A stretch of 16,616 nucleotides of DNA, from assembly GCA_021159105.1 (NCBI GenBank), contig JAGGSM010000129.1, positions 1 to 16,616 on the forward strand. Direction: 5' to 3'. Origin of the DNA: Candidatus Bipolaricaulota bacterium (GTDB taxonomy: Bacteria; Bipolaricaulota; Bipolaricaulia; UBA7950; UBA9294). Below are positions 1-6,903 of the stretch, in pieces. The notes under the pieces are model-generated. The model was not told the DNA's origin, made no database searches, and saw nothing but the letters and a program-made list of their open reading frames with translations. How positions within the stretch are numbered: the first letter of the stretch is position 1; every line of letters starts with the position of its first letter. The position numbers were made by a program, and so were the translations under genes.

Positions 1-804
1 ACGGGAGTAAGCCTGGGCCGGGGGCGCGGGGGTGAAGGTCTCCTTGACCGAGCGCTCAAGCAGGCCCTCTCTTCACGCTACGTCGTGCCTACGATGTCCG
101 CAAGCGCCGGCCAGACGCAGAGACCTAACTCCACCAATAGCTTGCCGCAGGCGCAGCTTGATCTTCGGCAGGAAACGCTCGCGCGGCGGGAGAACAACCT
201 GGCGCAAAAAGTGAGAGTTAGGAGCGATCGTCGTGTCATCGGCCAGCTCCAGCAGACGTACATCTTGGTTGAGTCGCCGGAGGGCCTTGAGATCATCGAT
301 CAGCACATCGCCCACGAACGCATCCTGTACGAGAAGCTGTTGCACGAAGTGCGTGAGGGAGAAGTCTCCCAGCAGAGGTTTCTCCTCCCGGTGCGCGTTG
401 AGCTTCCCTTTGAGAGTGCGGCTGCATTGAACGCGGAGAAGGAGACGCTAGCGCGAGTGGGGATTGACATCGATGACTTTGGCGGAGGGACGCTCCTTGT
501 ACGCGGCTATCCATCACTCCTCGTGAAGACGCAGGTGCAGTACGGATTTCAGGAGCTACTGGAAAGAGTAGTTGATGCGCTGGCACGCGGAGCGAAGCTG
601 AAGGAAACGCTGTTCGATCACATCATTGCCGAGCTCGCCTGTGGGGCAGCGATCAAGGCGGGAGATCGGCTCTCGCTCGACGAACAGCAGGAACTGGTCG
701 ATCGACTGCTAACGATGGAGAACCCGTATGCCTGCCCGCACGGTCGGCCGATCATCTTTGCCATATCTCGCCACGATCTGGACAAACGCTTTAAGCGTAT
801 CTAA
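1..804 (+). CDS. mutL: DNA mismatch repair protein MutL, C-terminal part (5' end outside window)
   Basis: MutL is the ATP-dependent matchmaker of mismatch repair, linking MutS to strand incision; in most bacteria without MutH its C-terminal dimerisation domain is also the nicking endonuclease. Frame 1 is open from the first base, so the N-terminal ATPase lies outside the window; 267 codons plus stop are visible. The segment at codons 14-24 looks like the end of the N-terminal domain, followed by a poorly conserved linker. The C-terminal domain carries the endonuclease signature DQHIAHERILYE (codons 100-111, the DQHA-x2-E-x4-E metal-binding motif with Ile for Ala), ACGAAIKAG with Cys214, and CPHGRP (245-250), and ends in FKRI. 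An internal ATG at 85 opens the same frame but would remove sequence that fits MutL, so I read it as internal. The gene converges on the lipid kinase with four bases between stops. Confidence 0.93.
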   Translation, partial: TGVSLGRGRGGEGLLDRALKQALSSRYVVPTMSASAGQTQRPNSTNSLPQAQLDLRQETLARRENNLAQKVRVRSDRRVIGQLQQTYILVESPEGLEIIDQHIAHERILYEKLLHEVREGEVSQQRFLLPVRVELPFESAAALNAEKETLARVGIDIDDFGGGTLLVRGYPSLLVKTQVQYGFQELLERVVDALARGAKLKETLFDHIIAELACGAAIKAGDRLSLDEQQELVDRLLTMENPYACPHGRPIIFAISRHDLDKRFKRI

Positions 805-808
805 GGAG

Positions 809-1696
809 TTATGGCACAAGCACACGCAACGCCTTCGGCGCCACAGTAACGGAAAACTCATCCTTTGGAAGCTTGTATGGCTCACCATCAATGTGAGCGA
901 TCAGTTTCACGTCCGAGGAAACGTTGACCTTCACATCCTGGTGGTAGGACACGCGCGATAGCTTCAGATGCTCACCCTTCCTGGCCTGAGGCAAACGTAT
1001 TAGACGCTCCAATTTTGGAAAATCTCCGATTGCTGCTATGTCTATCTTCCCATCGTCAATTTCTGCTAATGGAGCGAGCTTGAACCCGCCACCGCAGTAC
1101 TTTCCATTGGAAAAGCCTAGCGAGATACAGCTCTTCTCCTCCGTCCAGTCACTGCCTTTAAGCTTAACTGAAAAAGCACGGAATCTGAATACTTCCTTTA
1201 TTGCCGCATACAGATAGGCTGGCGCTCCGCGCATCCGTTGCATCTTGAGGACGTCCCGTGCTACCTGCGCATCGATGCCGATTCCCAATCCATTGACGAA
1301 ATAGCGTTCAGTGCCGACGCGGCCCAAGTCGATCAGACGCTCATGTTCTTGCGCGAGGAGCTTGACCGCCTGGCGGTGGTCAAACGGAATGCCCGTCATC
1401 CGTATGAAGTCATTTCCCGTGCCAGCGGGGATCACCGCAAGAGCGGCATTGCTTCCGACAACACCGTTTGCTACCTCGTTCACCGTTCCGTCGCCACCAA
1501 CAGCAACTATGTGAGTAAATCCGGACTCGATTCCCATACGGGCGACGTCCGTCGCCTCCTCCGGCTCGTTGGTGTAGTGCAAGTCATAGTCGATGCCGTA
1601 GCGATCCAGTTCCTTCTGCACCTCAGGGAAGATCTCTTTGCAACGGCCTTGCCCGGCTATCAGGTTGACGATCAAGAAGAATTTCGAGTTTTCCAT
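809..1696 (-). CDS. Diacylglycerol kinase family lipid kinase (DgkB/YegS/BmrU type)
   Basis: A 295-residue soluble lipid kinase of the DAGK catalytic-domain family, which phosphorylates diacylglycerol or a related lipid with ATP at the membrane surface and feeds phosphatidate back into phospholipid synthesis. Visible motifs are the N-terminal nucleotide-fold strand with NLIAGQGR (residues 11-18), the catalytic GGDGTVNEVANG (67-78) and PAGTGNDF (90-97), plus FVNGLGIGID and the C-terminal beta-sandwich ending HIDGEP...VTVAPKALRVLVP. The length is normal for the family. The start ATG at 1696 is preceded by an AGGAT that may serve as ribosome site. It is transcribed divergently from the peptide transporter and convergently with mutL. 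The exact lipid substrate (diacylglycerol, undecaprenol or other) cannot be read from the sequence. Confidence 0.93.
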   Translation of the reverse strand: MENSKFFLIVNLIAGQGRCKEIFPEVQKELDRYGIDYDLHYTNEPEEATDVARMGIESGFTHIVAVGGDGTVNEVANGVVGSNAALAVIPAGTGNDFIRMTGIPFDHRQAVKLLAQEHERLIDLGRVGTERYFVNGLGIGIDAQVARDVLKMQRMRGAPAYLYAAIKEVFRFRAFSVKLKGSDWTEEKSCISLGFSNGKYCGGGFKLAPLAEIDDGKIDIAAIGDFPKLERLIRLPQARKGEHLKLSRVSYHQDVKVNVSSDVKLIAHIDGEPYKLPKDEFSVTVAPKALRVLVP

Positions 1697-1703
1697 ACCA
1701 TAG

Positions 1704-1733
1704 ATCCTACAGATGTGACATTTGCATTGTCAA
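1704..1733 (-). promoter_or_regulatory. Candidate promoter of the lipid kinase gene
   Basis: Read on the minus strand, TTGACA (complement of 1728-1733) is followed after 18 bases by TAGGAT (complement of 1704-1709). The predicted transcription start is within a base or two of the ATG at 1696, so the transcript could be leaderless, or the AGGAT may instead be the ribosome site and the promoter resemblance accidental. The -35 box overlaps a short inverted repeat, TGACA (1716-1720) with TGTCA (1728-1732), a possible operator. Confidence 0.35.
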
Positions 1734-1758
1734 GTAGAGATGGAGCTCGATTAAGCGG

Positions 1759-1788
1759 TTGACAGCGGTTCGTCGATAGTGCTATACT
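1759..1788 (+). promoter_or_regulatory. Sigma-70-type promoter of the peptide transporter operon
   Basis: A perfect -35 box TTGACA (1759-1764) and a -10 box TATACT (1783-1788) are 18 bases apart, and the -10 is extended by TGC directly upstream. Transcription should start near 1795 and give a leader of about 150 bases before the GTG start at 1942. This is the best promoter match in the window and implies strong, possibly constitutive expression of the substrate-binding protein. Confidence 0.75.
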
Positions 1789-1820
1789 AGCCACGCCAAT
1801 TCACTAGATCTGGATACGGG

Positions 1821-1850
1821 CTTTCTCGCGGCCTAAGGGCCGTGCGAAAG
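1821..1850 (+). promoter_or_regulatory. 5'-leader hairpin of the transporter mRNA
   Basis: CTTTCTCGCGGCC (1821-1833) pairs with GGCCGTGCGAAAG (1838-1850) around a TAAG tetraloop: 13 positions with one mismatch and one G-U pair. No T-run follows, so it is not an intrinsic terminator. It begins about 25 bases into the predicted transcript and could stabilise the 5' end of the mRNA or bind a regulator. The start codon lies about 90 bases further on, so direct occlusion of the ribosome site is not evident. Confidence 0.45.
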
Positions 1851-1941
1851 AGACAGTATGGAGTACCGTACGCTCGCTGCAGATGAGGGCAAGGTCTTTC
1901 TGGTCCTAAGAAGTGGCGGTCGGCGGTCAAGGAGGAAAACA

Positions 1942-3528
1942 GTGAAAAAAATCTGGCTACTTGGCCTCATCTTCACCCTCATCGTTGGCGTTATGGCCTT
2001 CGGTCAGGTGAAGACGCTTTATTGGAACCTAGGGACTGAGCCCCCTTCCCTCGACCCAAATATCTCCACGGACACAACATCGATTCAAGTTGAGCAGGCC
2101 CTGTTTCTTGGGCTGACCGACTTCGATGACGAGACCATGGCAGTCGTACCGGAGCTCGCCACCCACTGGGAGGCTTCGGAGGACGGACTAACGTGGACGT
2201 TCTACATGCGTGACGACGCCATCTGGACTGACGGAACCCCGGTTACTGCTCACCAGGTGGAGTACAGCGTGAAGCGAACGCTCGACCCGGCGACCGGTTC
2301 TTCCTACGCCTACGTCCTGTGGATCATCGACGGCGCGAAGGAATTCAACAATGAAGAAGGCGGAACGGCCGACGGTGTCGGTGTGAAGGCTGTTGATGAT
2401 TACACGGTGCAGTTCACGCTCAACCAGCCGGCGGGGTACTTCCCCTCCATCGCTGGCATGTGGGTTTGCCGTCCTCTTCCGGTGTCAGTCGTAGAGAAGT
2501 ACGGCGATGCATGGACCGAGGCTGAGAATATAGTCACCAATGGCCCGTACGAGCTCGGTGAGTGGGTGCACGAGGATCACATGATCCTCTACAAGAGCGC
2601 CACCTATTACGATGTGGCTAACGTCAAGATCGATCAGATCTACTGCTACATGATCGAAGAGGCATCGACCGCGATGACCATGTACGAAGCTGGCAATCTC
2701 GACAGCACCAGTCCCCCGCTTGAGGACATGGACCGAGTCAAGGCCGTCCCCGTGCTCAGCAAGGAACTCTACATCGCTCCTGACCTGTGCACGTACTACT
2801 ACGGGTTCAACAACGAGAAGCCCCCGTTCGACAACCCGCTCGTACGCAAGGCGTTCGCCTCGGCGATCGATCGTCAGTCACTGATCGACTATGTACTGAA
2901 GGGCGGCCAGAAGCCGGCCCAGACGTTCACCTGCCCGGGTATCTTCGGACATGTGGATGGTGTTGCGGAAGGGATCGGTTACCCATACAATCCGGAAGCG
3001 GCGAAGCAGTTCTTGGCCGACGCCGGCTACCCGAACGGCGAGGGCTTCCCTGAGGTGACGCTGATGCATAACACCTCTGAGGGGCACTCGAAGATCGCGC
3101 AGTTCGTCGCCCAGAGCTTCATGGATACGTTGAACGTTAAGGTGAACATCGTCAACCAGGAGTGGAAGGTCTACCTTGCGACGTGCCGCGAAGACGCGCC
3201 GCAGATCTACCGCATGGGCTGGTGCGCGGACTATCCGGACGCCAACAACTGGGTGAACGAGGTGTTCAACTCCAAGTCCGGCTCCAACTACGCCAACTAC
3301 AACAACCCTGCCTACGACGCGCTTGTCGAGCAGGCGGCAAAGGAGACCGATCCGGCGGTGCGCCTTGACCTGTACAAGCAGGCCGAGACCCTCCTCTGTG
3401 ATACCGATTGCGCAATCGCGCCGATCTACTTCTACACGATCGTCAATCTGACGAAGCCGTACGTAGTTCGGACGTACGCTCCACTCGGTGGCGAGCACTG
3501 GGAACAGTGGGACATTCTCCCGCACTAG
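1942..3528 (+). CDS. ABC transporter substrate-binding protein, family 5 (peptide/DppA-OppA type)
   Basis: Extracytoplasmic binding protein that captures oligopeptides (some relatives bind sugars or nickel) and delivers them to the two downstream permeases. The GTG start at 1942 gives 528 residues and is preceded by AAGGAGG (1929-1935) at good spacing; an in-frame ATG at 1858 has no ribosome site and would put 28 charged residues before the signal peptide. The N-terminus MKKIWLLGLIFTLIVGVMAFGQ is a classical signal peptide with no lipobox cysteine. Family-5 features follow: LGTEPPSLDPN early on, PELATHWEASEDGLTWTFYM, and near the C-terminus GWCADYPDANNW and YDALVEQAAKETDPAVR. The mature protein contains eight or so scattered cysteines, many for this family, which suggests disulfides. 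The ligand cannot be assigned beyond peptide-like. Confidence 0.9.
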   Translation: MKKIWLLGLIFTLIVGVMAFGQVKTLYWNLGTEPPSLDPNISTDTTSIQVEQALFLGLTDFDDETMAVVPELATHWEASEDGLTWTFYMRDDAIWTDGTPVTAHQVEYSVKRTLDPATGSSYAYVLWIIDGAKEFNNEEGGTADGVGVKAVDDYTVQFTLNQPAGYFPSIAGMWVCRPLPVSVVEKYGDAWTEAENIVTNGPYELGEWVHEDHMILYKSATYYDVANVKIDQIYCYMIEEASTAMTMYEAGNLDSTSPPLEDMDRVKAVPVLSKELYIAPDLCTYYYGFNNEKPPFDNPLVRKAFASAIDRQSLIDYVLKGGQKPAQTFTCPGIFGHVDGVAEGIGYPYNPEAAKQFLADAGYPNGEGFPEVTLMHNTSEGHSKIAQFVAQSFMDTLNVKVNIVNQEWKVYLATCREDAPQIYRMGWCADYPDANNWVNEVFNSKSGSNYANYNNPAYDALVEQAAKETDPAVRLDLYKQAETLLCDTDCAIAPIYFYTIVNLTKPYVVRTYAPLGGEHWEQWDILPH

Positions 3529-3550
3529 CGGATAGGATAGCTAGCAAATT

Positions 3551-3581
3551 GGGGCAGGGCAGCAAACGCCCTGCCCCGTTT
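3551..3581 (+). terminator. Intergenic GC hairpin between binding-protein and permease genes
   Basis: GGGGCAGGGC (3551-3560) pairs perfectly with GCCCTGCCCC (3568-3577) around a 7-base loop, followed by only GTTTAC. The U-run is too short for a full terminator, and the permease start is just 17 bases further on. A hairpin here more likely protects the upstream mRNA or partly attenuates transcription, so that binding protein exceeds permease, as is common in binding-protein operons. Confidence 0.7.
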
Positions 3582-3597
3582 ACAACTAGGGGAAGAT

Positions 3598-4515
3598 ATG
3601 TTTGAGTTTATCGTAAGGCGTATTCTATGGTTGATTCCGGTGATCTTTGTTGTATCTGTTATTACGTTCGTGTTGATGCACGCCGTGCCGGGGGGACCGT
3701 TCGATGCCGAGAAGGCACTTCCGCAGGCGATCATCGATAACCTGAACGCGAAGTATCACCTCGATGACCCGCTGTGGAAGCAGTATGTCGACTACATGTA
3801 TGGCTTTATCCGCTTCGACCTGGGGCCGTCGATCTCCTACAGGTCGCGAACGGTCAACGACATCCTTGCCCAGCAGTGGCCGGTCACGGCAATGCTGGGG
3901 CTGGCATCGTTCGCCATCGCGCTCTTCGGAGGAATTCCGCTCGGCCTAATCAGCGCCATAAAACAGAACTCGCTGGCGGACTATGCATCGATGGGGATCT
4001 CGATGTTGGGCCTATCGATCCCCAACATGGCGCTTGGCCCACTCCTTATCTGGATATTCGCACTGAGGCTGAAGTGGTTTCCAGTCGCCACGTGGGGGTC
4101 GCCGATACACGTCGTACTCCCCGCCATCACGCTGGGAACGGCGTACATGGCAAGCTTCGCGCGTCTGACACGCGCTTCGATGCTTCAGGTGATCAGAGAG
4201 GACTACATACAGACAGCACGCGCAAAAGGGGTGAAACACACGACAGTGATGCTGAAGCACGCGCTGCGGAACGCGCTTATCCCTGTCTCGACTATCGCCG
4301 GGCCGAGCTTCGCTGGGATCATGACCGGATCGATGATCGTGGAAAGGATCTTCGCTATCCCCGGCATCGGAAAGTACTATGTGACCAGCGTGGGGAATCG
4401 CGACTACCCAGTGATCATGGCAACAACGCTGGTCTTCGCCCTGGCAGTGGTATTCATGAACATGCTGGTGGATATTTCATACGGCATCCTGGATCCGAGG
4501 ATTCGCTACAACTAG
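3598..4515 (+). CDS. Peptide ABC transporter permease, DppB/OppB type
   Basis: First of two inner-membrane subunits of the peptide importer, 305 residues, a normal length. It starts MFEFIVRRILWLIPVIFVVSV, the typical first membrane helix of DppB proteins, followed by a large periplasmic segment (VPGGPFDAEK...YHLDDPLWKQY) and five further hydrophobic segments. The cytoplasmic EAA loop, which docks the ATPase, is visible around residues 200-230 (EDYIQTARAKGVKHTTVMLK, then HALRNALIP). It ends DISYGILDPRIRYN, as family members do. The ATG at 3598 follows AGGGGAAG at suitable spacing. It is the second gene of the transporter operon, 69 bases after the binding protein and 21 bases before the partner permease. 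Confidence 0.93.
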   Translation: MFEFIVRRILWLIPVIFVVSVITFVLMHAVPGGPFDAEKALPQAIIDNLNAKYHLDDPLWKQYVDYMYGFIRFDLGPSISYRSRTVNDILAQQWPVTAMLGLASFAIALFGGIPLGLISAIKQNSLADYASMGISMLGLSIPNMALGPLLIWIFALRLKWFPVATWGSPIHVVLPAITLGTAYMASFARLTRASMLQVIREDYIQTARAKGVKHTTVMLKHALRNALIPVSTIAGPSFAGIMTGSMIVERIFAIPGIGKYYVTSVGNRDYPVIMATTLVFALAVVFMNMLVDISYGILDPRIRYN

Positions 4516-4536
4516 ATAACGGAGGGATGAGCAAAA

Positions 4537-5496
4537 GTGGGCATGGAGCGAAGAGTCAGAAGAGCAGAGAAGCAGAAAGCGCCAAAGCCAAGGAGCCTGT
4601 GGCGGGACGCCATGCGACGCCTCATCAGGAACAAGGCCGCCATTGTGGGAGGCTTCATAGTCTTCTCCCTCGTCATCGTGGCCATCGGAGCCAATTGGAT
4701 CGCCCCGTACGGCTACACTGAGGGACACATCCGCGATAACTACCTTGCCCCCAACTCTTCCCATCTGATGGGGTGTGACTTCATGGGGCGCGACGTCCTG
4801 AGCCGGTTGATCTACGGAGCGCGGGTCTCTCTAGCTGCTGCGTTTGTGGGGGCACTGACGAGCTTCTTGATCGGGGTTATCTACGGGTTGGTCTCTGGGT
4901 TCTTAGGTGGAAAGGTTGATAACGCGATGATGCGCTTTGTGGATATCATGTTCGCGTTTCCAACCCTGCTTCTAATCATCCTGCTGATGGTCTATTTTAA
5001 GTCAACGTTCAGCGTGATTGAGCCCGGAACATTCCGCGGATTCCTCTCAGGTCTCGATCGCTCGATGGGTGGAATGCTGTTTATCTTCATCGGCATAGGC
5101 ATAACCTCCTGGCTTGGCATGGCGAGATTAATCAGAGGGATGACCCTTTCGGTAAGAGAGAAGGAGTACATGGAGGCAGCAAGGGCGATCGGTGCATCGC
5201 GCACCCGCCAGGTCTTTCGTCACGTCTTCCCGAACATCCTCGGCCCAGCGATCGTTTCCCAGGCACTGCAGATTCCCGGTTTCATTCTTTACGAGGCGTT
5301 CCTAAGCTTCATCGGGCTGGGGGTCAACCCGCCGACACCGAGCTGGGGTGCGATGCTGAATGAGGGATACATCGGGATGAGATCCCACTTCAACCTCGTA
5401 CTGTGGCCGGCGGTCGCAATTTCCATAACGCTGTTCGCCTTCAACTTCCTCGGCGATGGAGTGCGCGATGCGTTCGATCCTAGACAGACGCGCTAG
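4537..5496 (+). CDS. Peptide ABC transporter permease, DppC/OppC type
   Basis: Second membrane subunit of the importer, 319 residues. The GTG start at 4537 lies 10 bases after GGAGGG (4521-4526); an ATG two codons later is also possible, and an ATG at 4527 is in another frame. A basic cytoplasmic N-terminus (RRVRRAEKQKAPKPRS, DAMRRLIRNKAA) precedes the first helix, as in DppC/OppC. HLMGCDFMGRDVLSRLIYGARVS matches the conserved 'LGTDxxGRD' region with Cys in place of Thr. The EAA loop starts near residue 208 (EKEYMEAARAIGASRTRQ). The C-terminal FNFLGDGVRDAFDPRQTR is the family hallmark. A terminator follows directly; no DppD or DppF ATPase genes are present, so the energising subunits must be encoded elsewhere. 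Confidence 0.93.
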   Translation: MGMERRVRRAEKQKAPKPRSLWRDAMRRLIRNKAAIVGGFIVFSLVIVAIGANWIAPYGYTEGHIRDNYLAPNSSHLMGCDFMGRDVLSRLIYGARVSLAAAFVGALTSFLIGVIYGLVSGFLGGKVDNAMMRFVDIMFAFPTLLLIILLMVYFKSTFSVIEPGTFRGFLSGLDRSMGGMLFIFIGIGITSWLGMARLIRGMTLSVREKEYMEAARAIGASRTRQVFRHVFPNILGPAIVSQALQIPGFILYEAFLSFIGLGVNPPTPSWGAMLNEGYIGMRSHFNLVLWPAVAISITLFAFNFLGDGVRDAFDPRQTR

Positions 5497-5528
5497 GATC
5501 TTTACACACTGCTGAACACAGATCCTCG

Positions 5529-5561
5529 GAGGCGGGAGACATCTTCTCCCGCCTCATTTCT
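5529..5561 (+). terminator. Intrinsic terminator of the transporter operon
   Basis: GAGGCGGGAGA (5529-5539) and TCTCCCGCCTC (5545-5555) form a perfect 11-bp stem with a 5-base loop, followed by the moderately T-rich ATTTCTCGTT. It lies 33 bases after the DppC stop codon, which fits the end of this three-gene operon. Confidence 0.85.
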
Positions 5562-5954
5562 CGTTGGTCCATCTTGCTTAATGACGATGACACGCGAATT
5601 CTAAGACCACAGGACGTTCTCTCTGCTGCACCAGGTATCCCCGCTTCTCTCCTACCAATTCAAGCAGCCCATGCAGGCGTTGATTCCCCGCCCTTTTGGG
5701 CACTCCTCACAAAGCCTCTTGCTGCACCGCGTGTTTGCGGCGAGGTAGTTCAGAGTCTCTCAGCATGAGTCGATACATGCCTCGTTTGGCATATTGCCTT
5801 GCAGGACGGACGTACGCGCGTATACTTTCATCGGCACGTCACCTACCAAGAGATGGAAGGGGCGTTTCTATGTTGGGGAAACTATGAGACGAAACAAGAG
5901 ACCAGGCCACTGCTGGGAGAAGAGATGATAGGCCGGCGGAAAAGGGATATGACG
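5562..5954. other. Intergenic stretch without a supported gene
   Basis: About 390 bases between the transporter terminator and the hydrogenase promoter region. Several short open frames exist on both strands, but none has a convincing start, ribosome site and recognisable product together. The only protein-like piece is a 35-codon minus-strand frame (5652-5759) with five cysteines and no start codon. I see no tRNA, rRNA, riboswitch or CRISPR array here. It may be a decayed gene or an unrecognised regulatory or small RNA region. Confidence 0.5.
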
Positions 5955-5955
5955 A

Positions 5956-6016
5956 TAACAGTTAGTGCTTACATAGGTAACAGTGATATGTGATGTTAAT
6001 AGTTATGTATTATAAT
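5956..6016 (+). promoter_or_regulatory. Probable promoter/operator region of the hydrogenase operon
   Basis: The most AT-rich part of the window lies just before the hydrogenase operon. A consensus -10 box TATAAT sits at 6011-6016, but nothing near 5987-5994 resembles TTGACA, which suggests activator dependence. Upstream are repeated heptamers: TAACAGT at 5956-5962, the same at 5978-5984 (22 bases on, about two helical turns) and TAATAGT at 5997-6003. These could be binding sites for a transcription factor. Transcription would start near 6023, giving a leader of about 75 bases. Confidence 0.45.
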
Positions 6017-6039
6017 AAGATAAATCTATCGGTGTGGTC

Positions 6040-6061
6040 AAGCGGCCGGTCCGTTTTTTTT
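6040..6061 (+). terminator. Hairpin with eight-T run in the hydrogenase leader (possible attenuator)
   Basis: AAGCGG (6040-6045) can pair with CCGTTT (6051-6056) around CCGGT, with one G-U pair; the Ts at 6054-6061 form a run of eight. The stem is weak. If the TATAAT at 6011-6016 is the promoter, this lies inside the 5' leader, 38 bases before the first start codon, and could act as an attenuator. Otherwise it could terminate transcripts arriving from upstream. Confidence 0.35.
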
Positions 6062-6098
6062 CTTTGCCTGTAGATCAGAAAGAAACGAGGAGAGATAG

Positions 6099-6461
6099 AT
6101 GAAATTTAGCGATGTGCCGATCCTTCTCGAAGGAGAGATTCTCTTCGATGCGAGCGCTGGTAACGACGTCATCGATAAAGCTTATGCCGCCGACCTCCTC
6201 TCGGATGTGCTCGCGCTCACCGAGGAGAGAACCACGTTGATCACGGGGACGATAAGCCCACAGGTAATTCGTGTGGCCGAGATCCTGAATGTGATTGCCA
6301 TAATCTTCGTGCGCGGGAAACGGCCATCACAAGAGATAATTGACTACGCTCAACGATTGGATATTCCGATGCTGACAACGCGTAAGACAATGTTTGAGAC
6401 GTGTGGTCTGTTGTACGCGAACGGTGTGCGCCCGTGTAAGAACAGGACCGCAGATGAGTGA
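6099..6461 (+). CDS. DRTGG domain-containing protein (first copy), hydrogenase-operon regulator candidate
   Basis: A 120-residue single-domain protein of the DRTGG family, small alpha/beta domains often found with CBS domains or beside hydrogenase genes; ligand and biochemical role are not established. The family pattern is clear: a GEILFDASAGND segment, AYAADLLSDVLA (residues 29-40), then LITGTISPQVIRVAEILNVIA, FVRGKRPSQEIIDYA, and IPMLTTRKTMFETCGLLY near the C-terminus. It starts at ATG 6099 after GAGGAG (6087-6092). It is the first gene of the fourteen-gene operon and overlaps the next gene by eight bases (ATGAGTGA), so the two are translationally coupled. Together with the next three genes it forms a putative signalling cassette; a sensing role is inference. 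Confidence 0.8.
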   Translation: MKFSDVPILLEGEILFDASAGNDVIDKAYAADLLSDVLALTEERTTLITGTISPQVIRVAEILNVIAIIFVRGKRPSQEIIDYAQRLDIPMLTTRKTMFETCGLLYANGVRPCKNRTADE

Positions 6462-6903
6462 TATGAACGCAAGTCTCACCTATGAAGTGCACGCGGGCGA
6501 TATCGAACAGGGAGGGAGCGCCTCGGCGGCGCTGAAGTCTGAGCTGCGAAAGATGGGGATCTGTGAGGAGCAAGCGCGTCGAGTTGGAATCATTGCCTTT
6601 GAGGGAGAGATGAACCTGTTGTTGTACGCAACGAATGGAGGCACGCTGAAAGCTGAGGTGACACCAGAGGCAATCGACATAACCGTTGAGGATGATGGTC
6701 CGGGCATTGATGACATCGATCTGGCGATGAGACCGGGATACTCCACCGCCCCTGATTGGGCTCTCAACCTTGGCTTTGGTGCCGGGATGGGACTAGTGAA
6801 CATGAAACGCAACTCGAACTTTTTTGAGATTCACTCTCACACCGGCAAAGGGACACTGATTCGTTGCCGCGTGAATAGGAGGAAGAATGATGCTGCTGAC
6901 TGA
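6454..6903 (+). CDS. ATP-binding protein, anti-sigma-factor/serine-kinase-like HATPase
   Basis: A 149-residue GHKL-type ATPase domain resembling RsbW/SpoIIAB anti-sigma kinases. Visible elements are the N-box E50-x3-N54 (FEGEMNLLLYA), the G1 box DDGPG (80-84), and the G2 box GFGAGMGLVNMKR (107-119). There is no phospho-acceptor histidine domain, so it is not a complete sensor kinase. The ATG at 6454 overlaps the previous stop; the frame is open further upstream, but those starts lie inside the preceding gene. ATG 6463 is an alternative. Family members next to HydABC hydrogenases have the same size and order, after one DRTGG protein and before another. A role in phosphorylating or sequestering a regulator is plausible but unproven. 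Confidence 0.82.
   Translation: MSDMNASLTYEVHAGDIEQGGSASAALKSELRKMGICEEQARRVGIIAFEGEMNLLLYATNGGTLKAEVTPEAIDITVEDDGPGIDDIDLAMRPGYSTAPDWALNLGFGAGMGLVNMKRNSNFFEIHSHTGKGTLIRCRVNRRKNDAAD

Noticed and set aside
1238..1762. 174-codon plus-strand open frame antisense to the lipid kinase
   Set aside because: The kinase motifs on the minus strand are unambiguous; the plus frame has no family resemblance.
1858..1941. Upstream ATG start for the substrate-binding protein
   Set aside because: No ribosome site, and it would place 28 mostly polar, basic residues before a classical signal peptide; GTG 1942 with AAGGAGG is better.
2878..3525. 215-codon minus-strand open frame opposite the binding protein gene
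   Set aside because: Valine- and arginine-rich shadow of a well-supported gene, without promoter or ribosome site.
3774..4721. 315-codon open frame spanning both permease genes
   Set aside because: It lies in another frame across two genes with clear DppB/DppC homology and lacks a ribosome site; its sequence is arginine- and histidine-rich shadow translation.
5574..5993. Three short plus-strand open frames between the operons
   Set aside because: They overlap one another, lack convincing ribosome sites, and their translations show no domain, signal peptide or family pattern.
6031..6053. tRNA-like D-arm sequence (TGGTCAAGCGGCC)
   Set aside because: No acceptor stem, anticodon arm or T-arm follows; the T-run begins at once. 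At most a chance resemblance.
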